A stretch of DNA of 64,000 bases from an uncultured Bacteroidales bacterium (lineage in GTDB: Bacteria; Bacteroidota; Bacteroidia; Bacteroidales; FEN-979): assembly GCA_903877385.1 (NCBI GenBank), contig CAIRDP010000063.1, positions 186,001-250,000 on the forward strand, read 5' to 3'. The notes under the pieces were generated by a model. It was not told the origin of the DNA, made no database searches, and saw nothing but the letters and a program-made list of their open reading frames with translations. Every line of letters starts with the position of its first letter. Within the stretch, counting starts at the first letter, position 1. A program made the position numbers and the translations under genes. Below are positions 35,721 through 44,867 of this stretch, piece by piece.

Positions 35721-36860
35721 CTATTTGTTTAATATAATCTCACTATAAACCTCCAGCATCTGCATAGCCATGTTCTTCCAGGTGAATTTTCCGGATTGTA
35801 TATACCCCTCACTTACCAGGTTTGAGCGTAATTCCTGATCTGAAAGCAGTTTAAACATCGCATCCGTTATCTGTTCAGGTTTGAAAGGATCGATGAAAAT
35901 CGCTGCATTCCCGGCGACTTCAGGCATTGACGAAGTATTGGAAGTAATTACAGGTGTTCCGCAGGCCATTGCCTCCAGCATCGGGATTCCGAAACTCTCT
36001 CTCAGTGAAGGATAAAGAAATACCGAACTCATTGAGTATATCCCCGGCAACTCAGAATTCGGGATGTAGCCTGTGAGAGTGATGTAATTATTGAGGCTGC
36101 TGTCGCCAACTTCATCAATAAGTTTATTGAGGGCCTGCCTGTCAAAGTCCAGCATCACCAAGTGCAGTTTTTCTTCCGACCGTTTATTGAACAGTGAAAG
36201 AGCACGAAGGACGCCGATGGTATTTTTTTTGGGGTCGGTATTCCCGAAGAAAAATACAAACTTATCAGGAAGTTTATACCTGGCTCTTAAGCTTTCAAAT
36301 ACAGAAGGATCATTAACCGGCCGGAAATGAAAACTTACCCCGTTATAAATTGCTTTAATCCTTGAATCGTCAATTTTGAAAAATGAAGAAATGCGTTTTT
36401 TTTCAAACTCCGACACAGTAATGACTTTTCTGCATTTTTTTACTACCATCGGAACGATGAAACTCCTATACATATTACCAAACCTCTGGTAGCTGGAAGA
36501 CCCTTTCCTGAAAAGGCTGATACTCTCCATGTATATGATGTCGTGAATGGTAACTACCATTGGGATTGAGGTAAATATGGGAGCCGTGTTGCTTGTGCAG
36601 TGCAGTATCTCACAACCTGCTTTCCTGGCTGCAGCCGGCAGGATTTTTTGCTCCCACAAAGGGTAGGGCTTGCTTTCAAGTTCGACTATATGGAAATTTT
36701 CACTTGATTCGAGGCAGGGATCCTCATCTTTTTTAATAAAAATGAAATATTCATTGGTTTGATCAATCTCCTGGAGGTTCCTCACAAGTTCAAGGGCCAC
36801 CATATCCATCCCATGTTTTTTCTGTCGGAAAAGCCGCTGCCCTTCAATGCCGATACGCAT
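35721..36860 (-). CDS. Glycosyltransferase family 4
   Basis: The 379-residue enzyme is a textbook GT4: MRIGIEGQRLF start, CTSNTAPIF and VVTIHDIIY in the first domain, then FFFGNTDPKKNT, LTGYIPNSELPGIY and PSLRESFGIPMLEAMACG, which contains the ExxxxxxxE donor-binding motif, then GTPVITSNTSSMPEVAG. GT4 retaining enzymes commonly transfer mannose, glucose or N-acetyl sugars; the exact donor cannot be read. It lies 10 nt from both neighbours. Confidence 0.92.
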   Translation of the reverse strand: MRIGIEGQRLFRQKKHGMDMVALELVRNLQEIDQTNEYFIFIKKDEDPCLESSENFHIVELESKPYPLWEQKILPAAARKAGCEILHCTSNTAPIFTSIPMVVTIHDIIYMESISLFRKGSSSYQRFGNMYRSFIVPMVVKKCRKVITVSEFEKKRISSFFKIDDSRIKAIYNGVSFHFRPVNDPSVFESLRARYKLPDKFVFFFGNTDPKKNTIGVLRALSLFNKRSEEKLHLVMLDFDRQALNKLIDEVGDSSLNNYITLTGYIPNSELPGIYSMSSVFLYPSLRESFGIPMLEAMACGTPVITSNTSSMPEVAGNAAIFIDPFKPEQITDAMFKLLSDQELRSNLVSEGYIQSGKFTWKNMAMQMLEVYSEIILNK

Positions 36861-36869
36861 AAACTTACT

Positions 36870-38057
36870 TTAAAAATGTGATTGATAACTATGCTCTGTG
36901 TGGATGAATTTTTTGTTGGCCTTTTTTAGTCTGAATAATACAGATACCATAAGGAAGAAGGCTTTAGGCAAAGAAAACAGGGCTTTTACAGTTTCACGGG
37001 TATAAAAATGGCCCGGGATTGAAACCAGTATAGCAATTGAACATAAAACAAATGCGATCAGCCAGAGAATTGAAAACAGGTTGGGCGGAAAAAAGAGGTG
37101 TATAAGGTTCACGCTCAGCAGGGTCCCTAAAAGCATTGCTCTTGGAACCAGAGAAAATTGCAGGGTTTTATTAAACAGGTCATAATTCCCATGAAGGAAA
37201 ACTCCTGTAAAACTTGATATTAGTCCTTTGCCGAAATAATACAGCTGGGCCGAAATCCATCTCCGTCTTTGTTTGTAAAATGCCTGAGAGTTTTCAACTT
37301 TTTCATCATAAACATACGTATCGCTTAGATAATCGATAGTCACAGAAGAACTCAGAAGGGCAAGTTCAAGTTCCTTATCAAAGCCCCCGACGGCCGTCAG
37401 GCCGGGAATAAACTGCCGGTAAATGCCAGATTCAAATGCAATAGCCGAGCCTATCAATGCAGCGGATAATCCCATGGCACGGTGTCCTTCACGGAAGATA
37501 TTATTATTGACTTCCTCGCTGATGGCATCAAGGATTGCAAATGAACTGTTTGTATTCTTAGCTGCCCTGTGGCATTGAAAAACCTTGTACCCCGAATCAA
37601 ATGCACGGTTTAGCTTCCTAAGGCAGTTAATCTCCATAATATTGTCTGCATCAAGTATTACAACGAAATCAGTATCCGCAGAAATATGGTTCAGTGCCAG
37701 CTGCAGTGAATGTACCTTGGTGCTTTCATCTAACTCAGCAATCACCATCCTGATAGGGTATCTTGACAATGACTGTACAGTGGAGGGAGAGAATGAATCG
37801 GCAATTAAAATAATATCAATTTTGTCGGTAGGATAATCCTGCTGAAGCGCCGACTTTACAATGGCTTCAATTATCGAATCTTCTTTGTAGGCCGTGATCA
37901 GCAGGGTAATATGCCTGAACTTCGTAAAAGGCAGGCTGGGTTTCCTTATCCTGAGAACGCCGGCAATGGCAAAAACAAGGATATAAATAACGTTTCCGGC
38001 AAGAAAGACAAATAAAATGATCTCAACGAATTTTAAAATACCGCTTATCCACTGCAT
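36870..38057 (-). CDS. Membrane glycosyltransferase family 2, pair member 1
   Basis: The 395-residue protein has an N-terminal transmembrane helix (about 8-32) and a GT2 domain with LLITAYKEDSIIEA, IDIILIADSF, VVILDADN (DxD), FDKELELALL and QRRRW (the QxxRW motif of processive synthases). C-terminal helices (about 300-375) follow. It resembles hyaluronan/cellulose synthase-type enzymes. It is paired with a 401-residue paralogue encoded immediately upstream (5-nt gap). Either or both could make a sugar chain at the inner membrane. Confidence 0.88.
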   Translation of the reverse strand: MQWISGILKFVEIILFVFLAGNVIYILVFAIAGVLRIRKPSLPFTKFRHITLLITAYKEDSIIEAIVKSALQQDYPTDKIDIILIADSFSPSTVQSLSRYPIRMVIAELDESTKVHSLQLALNHISADTDFVVILDADNIMEINCLRKLNRAFDSGYKVFQCHRAAKNTNSSFAILDAISEEVNNNIFREGHRAMGLSAALIGSAIAFESGIYRQFIPGLTAVGGFDKELELALLSSSVTIDYLSDTYVYDEKVENSQAFYKQRRRWISAQLYYFGKGLISSFTGVFLHGNYDLFNKTLQFSLVPRAMLLGTLLSVNLIHLFFPPNLFSILWLIAFVLCSIAILVSIPGHFYTRETVKALFSLPKAFFLMVSVLFRLKKANKKFIHTEHSYQSHF

Positions 38058-38062
38058 GCCTG

Positions 38063-39268
38063 CTAATTTTTGTTTTGAGCATTCCCTTCGATTACACCAT
38101 GTGTTGTATGTCCCCAGCTTTTATTTGCCTTGTAAATTCTTATTAACGAAAAAAACATGAAAATGAAGCCCTTTGGCAGCAGAAAAACAGCCTTCAGTGT
38201 ACTGAAGGTGTAATACCTTCGTGGTGTTGAAATAACCAGGGTGATTATGCAGAGGATTGTGAGTGAAATCCAGGCCTGGGTATAAATGAGAGGATTCAGA
38301 AATATCGAAATACAAGATGCTATGACCAAAAAGCCCAGAAGGAAGATCCTGGGAGGGAAAAACTGCTGAATGACCTTGTCGAGCAGGTCGATATTTCCTT
38401 TTAAAATAAATTGTTTCAAGCTCCAGAAAAAATAGCGTTTTGCATATTTGAGCTGGTTGGCAAGCCAACGGGTCCTCTGGACCATGAAAACCTGTGACTT
38501 TTGTACCTTTTCATCAAAAATCAAGGCATCATTGAGGTATTCTATCTTTTTACCGTCGTTGATCAATTTAATCTCAAGTTCTTTATCCTCGGCAGTTGAA
38601 TCAATATTTGCCATATATTGTTTGAACATCTGGTAACGGAATGCCATTCCCGAGCCGATCAGGGCTGATGACAGTCCCATCACCCTGTGCCCCTTACGAA
38701 AAATATGGTTATTGATTTCTTCACTCACCGAGTCGAGGACAGCAAAATCCGTATTCCGGTTTTTTGCTGTTCGGTGACCCTGCACGGCTTCATAACCGCG
38801 GTTAATGGCTGAATTCATTTTTTGCAGGCAGTCGTTCGCCATCAGGTTATCGGCATCCAGGATCATTACAGCATCATAAACGTCGGGCAGCAGCGACATC
38901 GCTTTATTAAGAGCCTTGGATTTGGAACTCTTTTCAAAAACAACTTCTATAACTTTAACCGGCAATTGCTTTAAGCGGTCGATGGTTTCTTTCTGAAACG
39001 AATCCGCAATGATGGCAACATCGTAAAGTTCTTTGGGATAATCCTGTTGCAGCGCATGAGCGGCAACATCCACGATGACCATATCTTCCTTGTAACCGGG
39101 GATTAAAACAATAAACCTGTTCAGTCTATTTACAACAGGATCAGGGGGGCGATACCTGAACAAACCTGCAAAAGAGAAGATTAAAAAATAAAGGGTTGAA
39201 AAAGCGAGGTATGCAAAGACCAGGATTTGCAAAATAAAAGCAATGGAAAGCAGTATTTTAATAGCCAT
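38063..39268 (-). CDS. Membrane glycosyltransferase family 2, pair member 2
   Basis: The 401-residue protein starts at ATG 39268 (MAIKILLSIAFILQ). A longer in-frame start at 39304 lies inside the -7 promoter box and is rejected. The layout matches the downstream paralogue: N-terminal helix, FIVLIPGYKEDMVIV, VAIIADSF, VMILDADN, EDKELEIKLI, VQRTRW and C-terminal helices. It is the first gene after a full promoter, so it heads the second half of the exopolysaccharide cluster. The substrate is unknown. Confidence 0.9.
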   Translation of the reverse strand: MAIKILLSIAFILQILVFAYLAFSTLYFLIFSFAGLFRYRPPDPVVNRLNRFIVLIPGYKEDMVIVDVAAHALQQDYPKELYDVAIIADSFQKETIDRLKQLPVKVIEVVFEKSSKSKALNKAMSLLPDVYDAVMILDADNLMANDCLQKMNSAINRGYEAVQGHRTAKNRNTDFAVLDSVSEEINNHIFRKGHRVMGLSSALIGSGMAFRYQMFKQYMANIDSTAEDKELEIKLINDGKKIEYLNDALIFDEKVQKSQVFMVQRTRWLANQLKYAKRYFFWSLKQFILKGNIDLLDKVIQQFFPPRIFLLGFLVIASCISIFLNPLIYTQAWISLTILCIITLVISTPRRYYTFSTLKAVFLLPKGFIFMFFSLIRIYKANKSWGHTTHGVIEGNAQNKN

Positions 39269-39301
39269 ACCGGAGCAGTGTCTTGTTAAAAAGTATAGCT
39301 G

Positions 39302-39333
39302 CAAATATAGCCTAAAGATGCTGCAAATCCAAA
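39302..39333 (-). promoter_or_regulatory. Bacteroidetes-type promoter inside the polysaccharide cluster
   Basis: On the minus strand TTTG (39333-39330), 20 nt, TATATTTG (39309-39302) is a full consensus match. The GT2 start lies 33 nt beyond the -7 box. It gives the downstream half of the cluster (to about 25 kb) its own start of transcription. Confidence 0.75.
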
Positions 39334-39379
39334 ATGGCCCTGAGAAGAATCAACTGAAACTCATTTATGGCCAGGTATG

Positions 39380-40363
39380 TCAGAAGGAATATGCAGTTCG
39401 GTCCTGATTTTTCTCACCTTCAATCATCAGCCTTATTACATCATCAACTTTAAATTCGGCTTCCCAGCCTAAAACCTGTTTGGCCTTCTGAGGATTCGCC
39501 AATCCGATAGTAATATCCGTTGGCCTCAGCAGAAATTCGTTTTCAATAACATGATCCTTCCAGTTCAGCCCTAAGAGATTGAACGCTTTCTCGATGAATT
39601 CTTTTAAACTGATGGAGTGGCCGGTTGCAATAACAAAATCTTCAGGCTGATCCCTTTGCAACATCATCCACATGGCTTTAACATATTCAGGAGCCCATCC
39701 CCAGTCCCTTGTTATATTAATGTTACCGATTTCGAGTTTCACATCTTCACCCATAAATATTTTATAGGCGGTTTTAATGATTTTTTTTGTGACGAACCTT
39801 TCTTTTCTCAAGGGTGATTCATGGTTGAACAGTATCCCTGTACATGCAAAAATATCATAGGCCTCCCTGTAATTGGCAACTTCCCAATAGGCCGTAGCTT
39901 TTGCAACTCCGTAAGGGCTCCGCGGATTAAAGGCGTTGGTTTCATCAACAGGGAAGCGGGCATTACCATAACATTCGCTTGATCCTGCACTGTAAAGTTT
40001 TATAGAACTGCCAGTAAACCTGATCGCCTCCAGGATATTTAATGTCCCGATAGTAATGCTCTCCATGGTCTCAACCGGCTGGTCAAATGACAATTCTACT
40101 GAAGTCTGGCCGGCAAGGTTATATATTTCATCCGGTTGTATTTTATTGATGGTTTGCAGTACACTTCTGAAATCGATTATAGATACCGAGGTTAAATTAA
40201 CCTGATCAAAAATCTTTAAACGTTTTAAATTTTCGAATGAAGAATTCTGGGAATCCCTTGATCCTCCGAAAACTTCATAGCCTTTTTCGATCAGGAACCT
40301 CGACAGGTATGCTCCGTCCTGGCCTGAAGCCCCGATTATCAAAGCTCTTTTCTTTGTATCCAT
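39380..40363 (-). CDS. gmd: GDP-mannose 4,6-dehydratase
   Basis: The 327-residue short-chain dehydrogenase has the NADP loop GASGQDGAYLSRF (about 11-23), YNLAGQTSVELSF, the catalytic SAGSSECYGN segment, YGVAKATAYW (the YxxxK pair) and NHESPLRKERFV, which is characteristic of Gmd. It converts GDP-D-mannose to GDP-4-keto-6-deoxymannose. It is somewhat shorter than E. coli Gmd. No Fcl, Rmd or Per homologue is visible in the window to finish GDP-fucose, GDP-rhamnose or GDP-perosamine, so the next enzyme is elsewhere or unrecognised. Confidence 0.9.
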   Translation of the reverse strand: MDTKKRALIIGASGQDGAYLSRFLIEKGYEVFGGSRDSQNSSFENLKRLKIFDQVNLTSVSIIDFRSVLQTINKIQPDEIYNLAGQTSVELSFDQPVETMESITIGTLNILEAIRFTGSSIKLYSAGSSECYGNARFPVDETNAFNPRSPYGVAKATAYWEVANYREAYDIFACTGILFNHESPLRKERFVTKKIIKTAYKIFMGEDVKLEIGNINITRDWGWAPEYVKAMWMMLQRDQPEDFVIATGHSISLKEFIEKAFNLLGLNWKDHVIENEFLLRPTDITIGLANPQKAKQVLGWEAEFKVDDVIRLMIEGEKNQDRTAYSF

Positions 40364-40399
40364 CGTTTTCTTAATAAAGACAACAATAAACGAAATTAA

Positions 40400-41041
40400 T
40401 TACTGCAGACCCCTGGTGTTTTCCCAGCATTTGGTTTCAAAATTGTATCTTTTAACAACTTTTGCAGGATTCCCTACAGCCACTGAGTAGGGTGGAATAT
40501 CCCTGGTTACAACGCTTCCCGCCCCGATCTGTGTTTTTTTACCTATGGTAACCCCGGCAACCACCACTGAATTTGAGCCAATATGAACATCTTCACCCAT
40601 TACTACAGGATGCTTTTCGAGAGGCTGCTCCCTTGTCTCTTTTTCAGGGTCCTGAAAGCCGTGTGAAAATCCCGAAATGAATACATGCTGCCCGGTTCCG
40701 GATCCATCTCCCATAGTTACCGGTCCTATAATAACACTCCCTATGCCGATCAGGACCCTGTTCCCAAGTATTACATCACCTGCCCCGTTATTAAGAACTG
40801 TGAAGTTCTCAATGTCTGAATCATTCCCGATCTCAAATTTATTCCACGGAAACAGGTCATGCCTTGAGTGTTTGGATCGGATGATCGTATTTTTTCCAAT
40901 TTTATGGTAAAAGCGGTTCAGTATCTTCCTTACCCACCACCTTGGTTGTAAACGCCCATGACGCAGTATAAACCAATGACCGAGCGCCATGAGACGCTCG
41001 TTCTTTGTCAGGACCTCTTTTACAGACTTTTTATCAAACAT
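40400..41041 (-). CDS. Left-handed beta-helix acyltransferase, copy 2
   Basis: The 213-residue protein starts at ATG 41041; the TTG at 41077 is an alternative, but this start matches the paralogue at 32650-33309. Hexapeptide repeats run through IENFTVLNNGAGD, LGNRVLIGIGSVIIGPVTMG, MGEDVHIGSNSVVVAG and VTIGKKTQIGAGSVV, with the PPYSVAVGNPAKVVK ending. A histidine in SGFSHGFQDP is the likely catalytic base. It probably O-acetylates a sugar of the exopolysaccharide. Confidence 0.9.
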   Translation of the reverse strand: MFDKKSVKEVLTKNERLMALGHWFILRHGRLQPRWWVRKILNRFYHKIGKNTIIRSKHSRHDLFPWNKFEIGNDSDIENFTVLNNGAGDVILGNRVLIGIGSVIIGPVTMGDGSGTGQHVFISGFSHGFQDPEKETREQPLEKHPVVMGEDVHIGSNSVVVAGVTIGKKTQIGAGSVVTRDIPPYSVAVGNPAKVVKRYNFETKCWENTRGLQ

Positions 41042-41084
41042 TTCAAATCCATTTAGAGAAGTTTTCAATTCATGCAAAAATGAA

Positions 41085-42305
41085 TCAATTCTTTTTCGAT
41101 TTCACCAGTAAGGTATCCAAAAGTTCTGAAAAATCTTCTCCAATTCGATCCCAGGTATTATTACGGGCAATTTCAAGTCTTTTCTCAATGTTAAATTCAT
41201 TGTTTGAAGCCAATGCCTGTGAAATTGCATCTGTAAACAGCTCCGGCGTATCTGCAATGAATATGACTCCATCTTTTTGTTTCATTACATCAGGGTTAAA
41301 ACAGGTGCTAACAACCGGCCTCCCGGCTCCAAGGTATTCATTCAGTTTTAAAGGGATAATGGTTCTGCTGATCTCATCAATTTTAAACGGTATCATTGCC
41401 ACGTCAAATCCCTTTAAAAATTCAGGTACCCTCTGAAACGGCTGGAATTTAACAAAGTGAATGTTTGGTATTGAAAAAATTATATTGGGGATGAACCTCG
41501 GTTCAACAGGCCCTAAGAGAACGAATGACCATGAGGGTTGTTTTTTTGCAATTGCTTCCAGTATACTATAATCAATGCGCCTTTCGATATTTCCGATATA
41601 TCCGATTATTGGCCTGGGCAAACTCTCAAGCTCGGCTGCAACCGGGGTTTCAGGTGAAAGGGCTTTGCTGGAATGTTTAAAATCGGCAGCGTTTGGAATG
41701 CAAAAACTGTTCGGATTCACAAGTCCTTTTAATCTCTGAAGTTCGGGAGATGTGGAGATCACGGCATCAGCGGATTTCATTAGCCGGGTTTCCAGCCGTG
41801 GGCCATGCCTGAGCGTATATGTTTTGATCATTCCATCGATACAATGATAAATATACAAGGATGGGGATATGAATTTTTCAAGCCCGGGGTAATAGAAATT
41901 AAATGAGTTAATAAAAATAATGTTACTGAAGCCCAGTTTTTTTATCGCCCGTTCTATTCGTTTGCCGATGATGAATGTGTTTATCCCCTGTAAAAAAGTA
42001 TACAGCGGCCCAGCATTTAAGGAATTGATCGAGATGGTAGGAGGGACTGTTAAAGTCTTGAGGCTGACTTCATCATTCGCCCATTCGGAGATCCCTGGAG
42101 AAAACGGGAAATAATGTTTAAGCCTTTGCTTGATCTCTCTTCGTTTGATATTGGAGATGAAAGCTTTTTGGGTGTATGGATCATCAACATACAGTACCCT
42201 GTTTTTTTTTGCCAGTTCTTTTGCAATGAAAAAACTGGTTGATCCATTGTCAGGCCCGTCATGTCGAGGCAACCCAAAAAATATTATATCCCGATTCTTA
42301 AGCAT
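41085..42305 (-). CDS. Glycosyltransferase (GT1/GT4-like), trio member 3
   Basis: The 406-residue GT-B enzyme has DIIFFGLPRHDGPDNGSTS at the N-terminus and a C-terminal domain (RPIIGYIGNIERRIDYS, WSFVLLGPVEPRF, NIHFVKFQPFQRVPEFL, LKLNEYLGAGRPVVST). It shares the overall pattern of the two enzymes at 33306-35710 but is more diverged. The donor is unknown. It lies 26 nt after the 3,5-epimerase-like gene and 43 nt before the acyltransferase start. Confidence 0.87.
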   Translation of the reverse strand: MLKNRDIIFFGLPRHDGPDNGSTSFFIAKELAKKNRVLYVDDPYTQKAFISNIKRREIKQRLKHYFPFSPGISEWANDEVSLKTLTVPPTISINSLNAGPLYTFLQGINTFIIGKRIERAIKKLGFSNIIFINSFNFYYPGLEKFISPSLYIYHCIDGMIKTYTLRHGPRLETRLMKSADAVISTSPELQRLKGLVNPNSFCIPNAADFKHSSKALSPETPVAAELESLPRPIIGYIGNIERRIDYSILEAIAKKQPSWSFVLLGPVEPRFIPNIIFSIPNIHFVKFQPFQRVPEFLKGFDVAMIPFKIDEISRTIIPLKLNEYLGAGRPVVSTCFNPDVMKQKDGVIFIADTPELFTDAISQALASNNEFNIEKRLEIARNNTWDRIGEDFSELLDTLLVKSKKN

Positions 42306-42331
42306 GAGCTATAGTATCAGCCGGTAAAATC

Positions 42332-42883
42332 CTATCGGTTTAACGGGTTGTTCTCAAACTCACCAAACGAAGGTAATTCGATATCTCTTTGTGAAATCAC
42401 GGGTTTGTCTGTTTTCCAGTCATATCCGAACGAATCCCACCTGATCCCGACATCATATTGGGGTACATTTACATCAGTTGCCATATACAGTGTCAGGGTG
42501 TTTTCCCTGAGGACTTTATAGCCGTGTGCACAACCCCTGGGAATATACAGGGCCCTGGATTCATCTTCGGTTAATTCTGTTTCGAACCATTGTCCATATG
42601 TTTTCGATGTTTTCCTGATGTCAAGGACAACATCGAGTACTGCTCCCTGTATGACGGATACAAGCTTTTCACAGGCATTCGGGCCCATCTGAAGGTGCAT
42701 GGCCCTGATAACATCTTTATGGGATTGGGTGAACCAGACTTCTTTAAAATTCAGGTTAATGGTATGATTTTCAGGAAAGAATAATTGTGAAAAAGGCTTG
42801 ATAAGGCTCCCCCTGTTATCTTTAAATTTCAAACCCTCGATGATCAGTAAGGATTCTATTGCAGTTTCTTTAATTCTTATCAT
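42332..42883 (-). CDS. RfbC-like sugar 3,5-epimerase (cupin)
   Basis: The 183-residue cupin-fold protein has FKDNRGSLIKPF, FTQSHKDVIRAMHLQMGP (catalytic histidine in AMHLQ), VVLDIRKTS and YIPRGCAHGYKVL, as in RmlC. RmlC epimerises dTDP-4-keto-6-deoxyglucose. Here the neighbours make CDP-4-keto-6-deoxyglucose, so a CDP-linked substrate is inferred. The start overlaps the stop of the upstream SDR gene by 4 nt, indicating coupled translation. Confidence 0.88.
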   Translation of the reverse strand: MIRIKETAIESLLIIEGLKFKDNRGSLIKPFSQLFFPENHTINLNFKEVWFTQSHKDVIRAMHLQMGPNACEKLVSVIQGAVLDVVLDIRKTSKTYGQWFETELTEDESRALYIPRGCAHGYKVLRENTLTLYMATDVNVPQYDVGIRWDSFGYDWKTDKPVISQRDIELPSFGEFENNPLNR

Positions 42884-43797
42884 GCTTTGGCTGTAATTAG
42901 GTCCAATCCTTCTTTAAGTGTTATCTTGCTGTTCCAGTCGGGCAATTTGGGAAAACTTGGCTGAAAACTCATGATCTCCCTGTCCCGGTATGGATAAAAA
43001 CCGGCATTGGTTTCCAGGTGGGTATTCATATACTTCGCAACCAGGGCCACCAGGTTTTTTAACTTATAAACCTCATCGGCATACACCGAAAAATGATCAT
43101 TTGCAGAAATGGCATTCTCGGCCATCAAGCCAATGCAGGTAATGAATGCATTAACGGCATCGTCAATATATAAATAGCAAATCTCCTGTTCTCCCAACGA
43201 CATTTTGAAAACTTCCTTCTTCATTATTGCATCCAGGACCAGGTTGATAAACTTCGGTCTTGAATCGCCGGGCCCGTAAGTATCGGTCAGTTCCAGGGTA
43301 ATATAGCGAGTTTTTGTAACGCCTTCATAATATTTCAGGATGGCTTCGAAGCTATATTTAGTGGCTGCATATAAATTCTGAGGATTATACCCGTCATGCT
43401 GGTAATACTCGGCATAGGTTGATGTGTTTATGAAATACGGGATTTGTTTTTGGCGTGTTAATTCCAGCAGATGGGTTCCGAATTTAACATTTGCATCTAT
43501 AAGGGCTGAGATCTGCTCGGGTTTGTGATTTGTAAGGAATTGGGTTGCCAGGTGCACTACAAAGTCAATTTTGCGCTCAGCAACAGGGGCGAACAGGCTC
43601 TGGTAGCTGCCATCGTAGCATATCTTTTCAACGGGCAGGGATATTGAGTCATTGCTGTGGGTTACTGCAATAATAGAGGGCCCGTATTCCGAGAGTCTTT
43701 TCAGTAAATTCCTTCCTATAAATCCCGTTGCACCTGTAACGAGAATGGTTTTATTTTTCAGAATTCCGCTTAGCATATTACTATTTGTGGTTGTCAT
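42880..43797 (-). CDS. NAD-dependent epimerase/dehydratase (SDR), probable 4-ketoreductase
   Basis: The 305-residue extended SDR has ILVTGATGFIGRNLLKRL (Rossmann loop near residue 20), VVHLATQFL, INTSTYAEYY and LYAATKYSFEAI (the YxxxK pair). Its place after rfbG and before the 3,5-epimerase suggests it reduces the 4-keto group of a CDP-6-deoxyhexose; this is inference. The first ATG (43797) overlaps rfbG by 17 nt; ATG 43776 seven codons later would avoid the overlap. Confidence 0.87.
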   Translation of the reverse strand: MTTTNSNMLSGILKNKTILVTGATGFIGRNLLKRLSEYGPSIIAVTHSNDSISLPVEKICYDGSYQSLFAPVAERKIDFVVHLATQFLTNHKPEQISALIDANVKFGTHLLELTRQKQIPYFINTSTYAEYYQHDGYNPQNLYAATKYSFEAILKYYEGVTKTRYITLELTDTYGPGDSRPKFINLVLDAIMKKEVFKMSLGEQEICYLYIDDAVNAFITCIGLMAENAISANDHFSVYADEVYKLKNLVALVAKYMNTHLETNAGFYPYRDREIMSFQPSFPKLPDWNSKITLKEGLDLITAKA

Positions 43798-44866
43798 TGC
43801 TGTAATACCTGTTTATCTGCTCTTCAGTTATCTTGCGGATGTCATTGTTCCCAAGCCATGCCTTGTTCCATTCCACGATACTTTTAAGTGTGGTCAGGAG
43901 GTCCCACCTGGGGAACCAGTCCAATTCGGCCCTGGATTTGGAACAATCAAGTTTAAGGTAGTTGGCTTCGTGTGGCTGGGGGTGTGTGTCAATATGGTAA
44001 TATGCTCCACCTCCCCATATACTGCAAATGGTTTTTATTACCCATTCCACGTTTCTGACGTCATTGTCATCGGGACCGAAATTCCATCCTTCTGAGAATT
44101 TCGCACCTTCGGTGTATAGTTTTTCGGCCAGCACAAGATAACCGGTAAGAGGTTCCAAAACATGCTGCCAGGGCCTGATAGCGAACGGGCTGCGGATCAT
44201 GACCTCCTCACCTTTTGAGATGGCCCGGATAAAATCGGGGATCAGCCTGTCGCCGGCCCAGTCACCCCCGCCTATCACGTTCCCTGCACGGGCCGATGCC
44301 AGCGCCACTCCGTGTGACTTATATTCCTTTACATTAAAGTAGGAACTGCGGTAAGCAGCGGTAACAAGTTCAGAGCAGCCTTTGCTGTTTGAATAGGGAT
44401 CATATCCGCCCATAGGTTCGTTTTCACGGTAGCCCCAGTGCCATTCACGGTTTTCGTAACATTTGTCGGTGGTGACATTGACAATGGATTTAGCACTTCC
44501 TGTCTGGCGGCAGGCTTCAAGCAGATGCACTGTCCCCATTACATTGGTCGAATATGTATCAATTGGGTTTTTATAGGATTCACGGACCAGGGGCTGGGCC
44601 GCCATATGGATGACGATCTCGGGCTGTACCCGTTTAATCGTATCAAGCAGGCTGGCATAATCCCTGATATCCTTGATCGTGGAAGAAACCAGTTCATTGA
44701 TCTTTGCCTGTTCGAACAGGCTTGGAATTGTTGGCGGTTCCAATGCATAGCCATATATATCGGCTCCGAGGTGATGCAGCAGCAGGCACAGCCAGGATCC
44801 TTTAAATCCTGTATGCCCTGTAATAAGGACCCGTTTGCCCTTCCAAAATGATACTTCTGGGATCAT
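43781..44866 (-). CDS. rfbG: CDP-glucose 4,6-dehydratase
   Basis: The protein is 361 residues from ATG 44866 (MIPEVSFWKGKRVLITG), which follows the rfbF stop directly (TAATATG). Longer in-frame starts run into rfbF and are rejected. Motifs are GHTGFKGSWLC (NAD loop), AAQPLVRESYKNP, NVTTDKCYEN, YDPYSNSKGCSEL (YxxxK) and ARAGNVIGGGDWAGDRLIPD, all diagnostic of RfbG. It makes CDP-4-keto-6-deoxy-D-glucose from CDP-glucose supplied by RfbF. Confidence 0.95.
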   Translation of the reverse strand: MIPEVSFWKGKRVLITGHTGFKGSWLCLLLHHLGADIYGYALEPPTIPSLFEQAKINELVSSTIKDIRDYASLLDTIKRVQPEIVIHMAAQPLVRESYKNPIDTYSTNVMGTVHLLEACRQTGSAKSIVNVTTDKCYENREWHWGYRENEPMGGYDPYSNSKGCSELVTAAYRSSYFNVKEYKSHGVALASARAGNVIGGGDWAGDRLIPDFIRAISKGEEVMIRSPFAIRPWQHVLEPLTGYLVLAEKLYTEGAKFSEGWNFGPDDNDVRNVEWVIKTICSIWGGGAYYHIDTHPQPHEANYLKLDCSKSRAELDWFPRWDLLTTLKSIVEWNKAWLGNNDIRKITEEQINRYYSNDNHK

Positions 44867-44867
44867 A

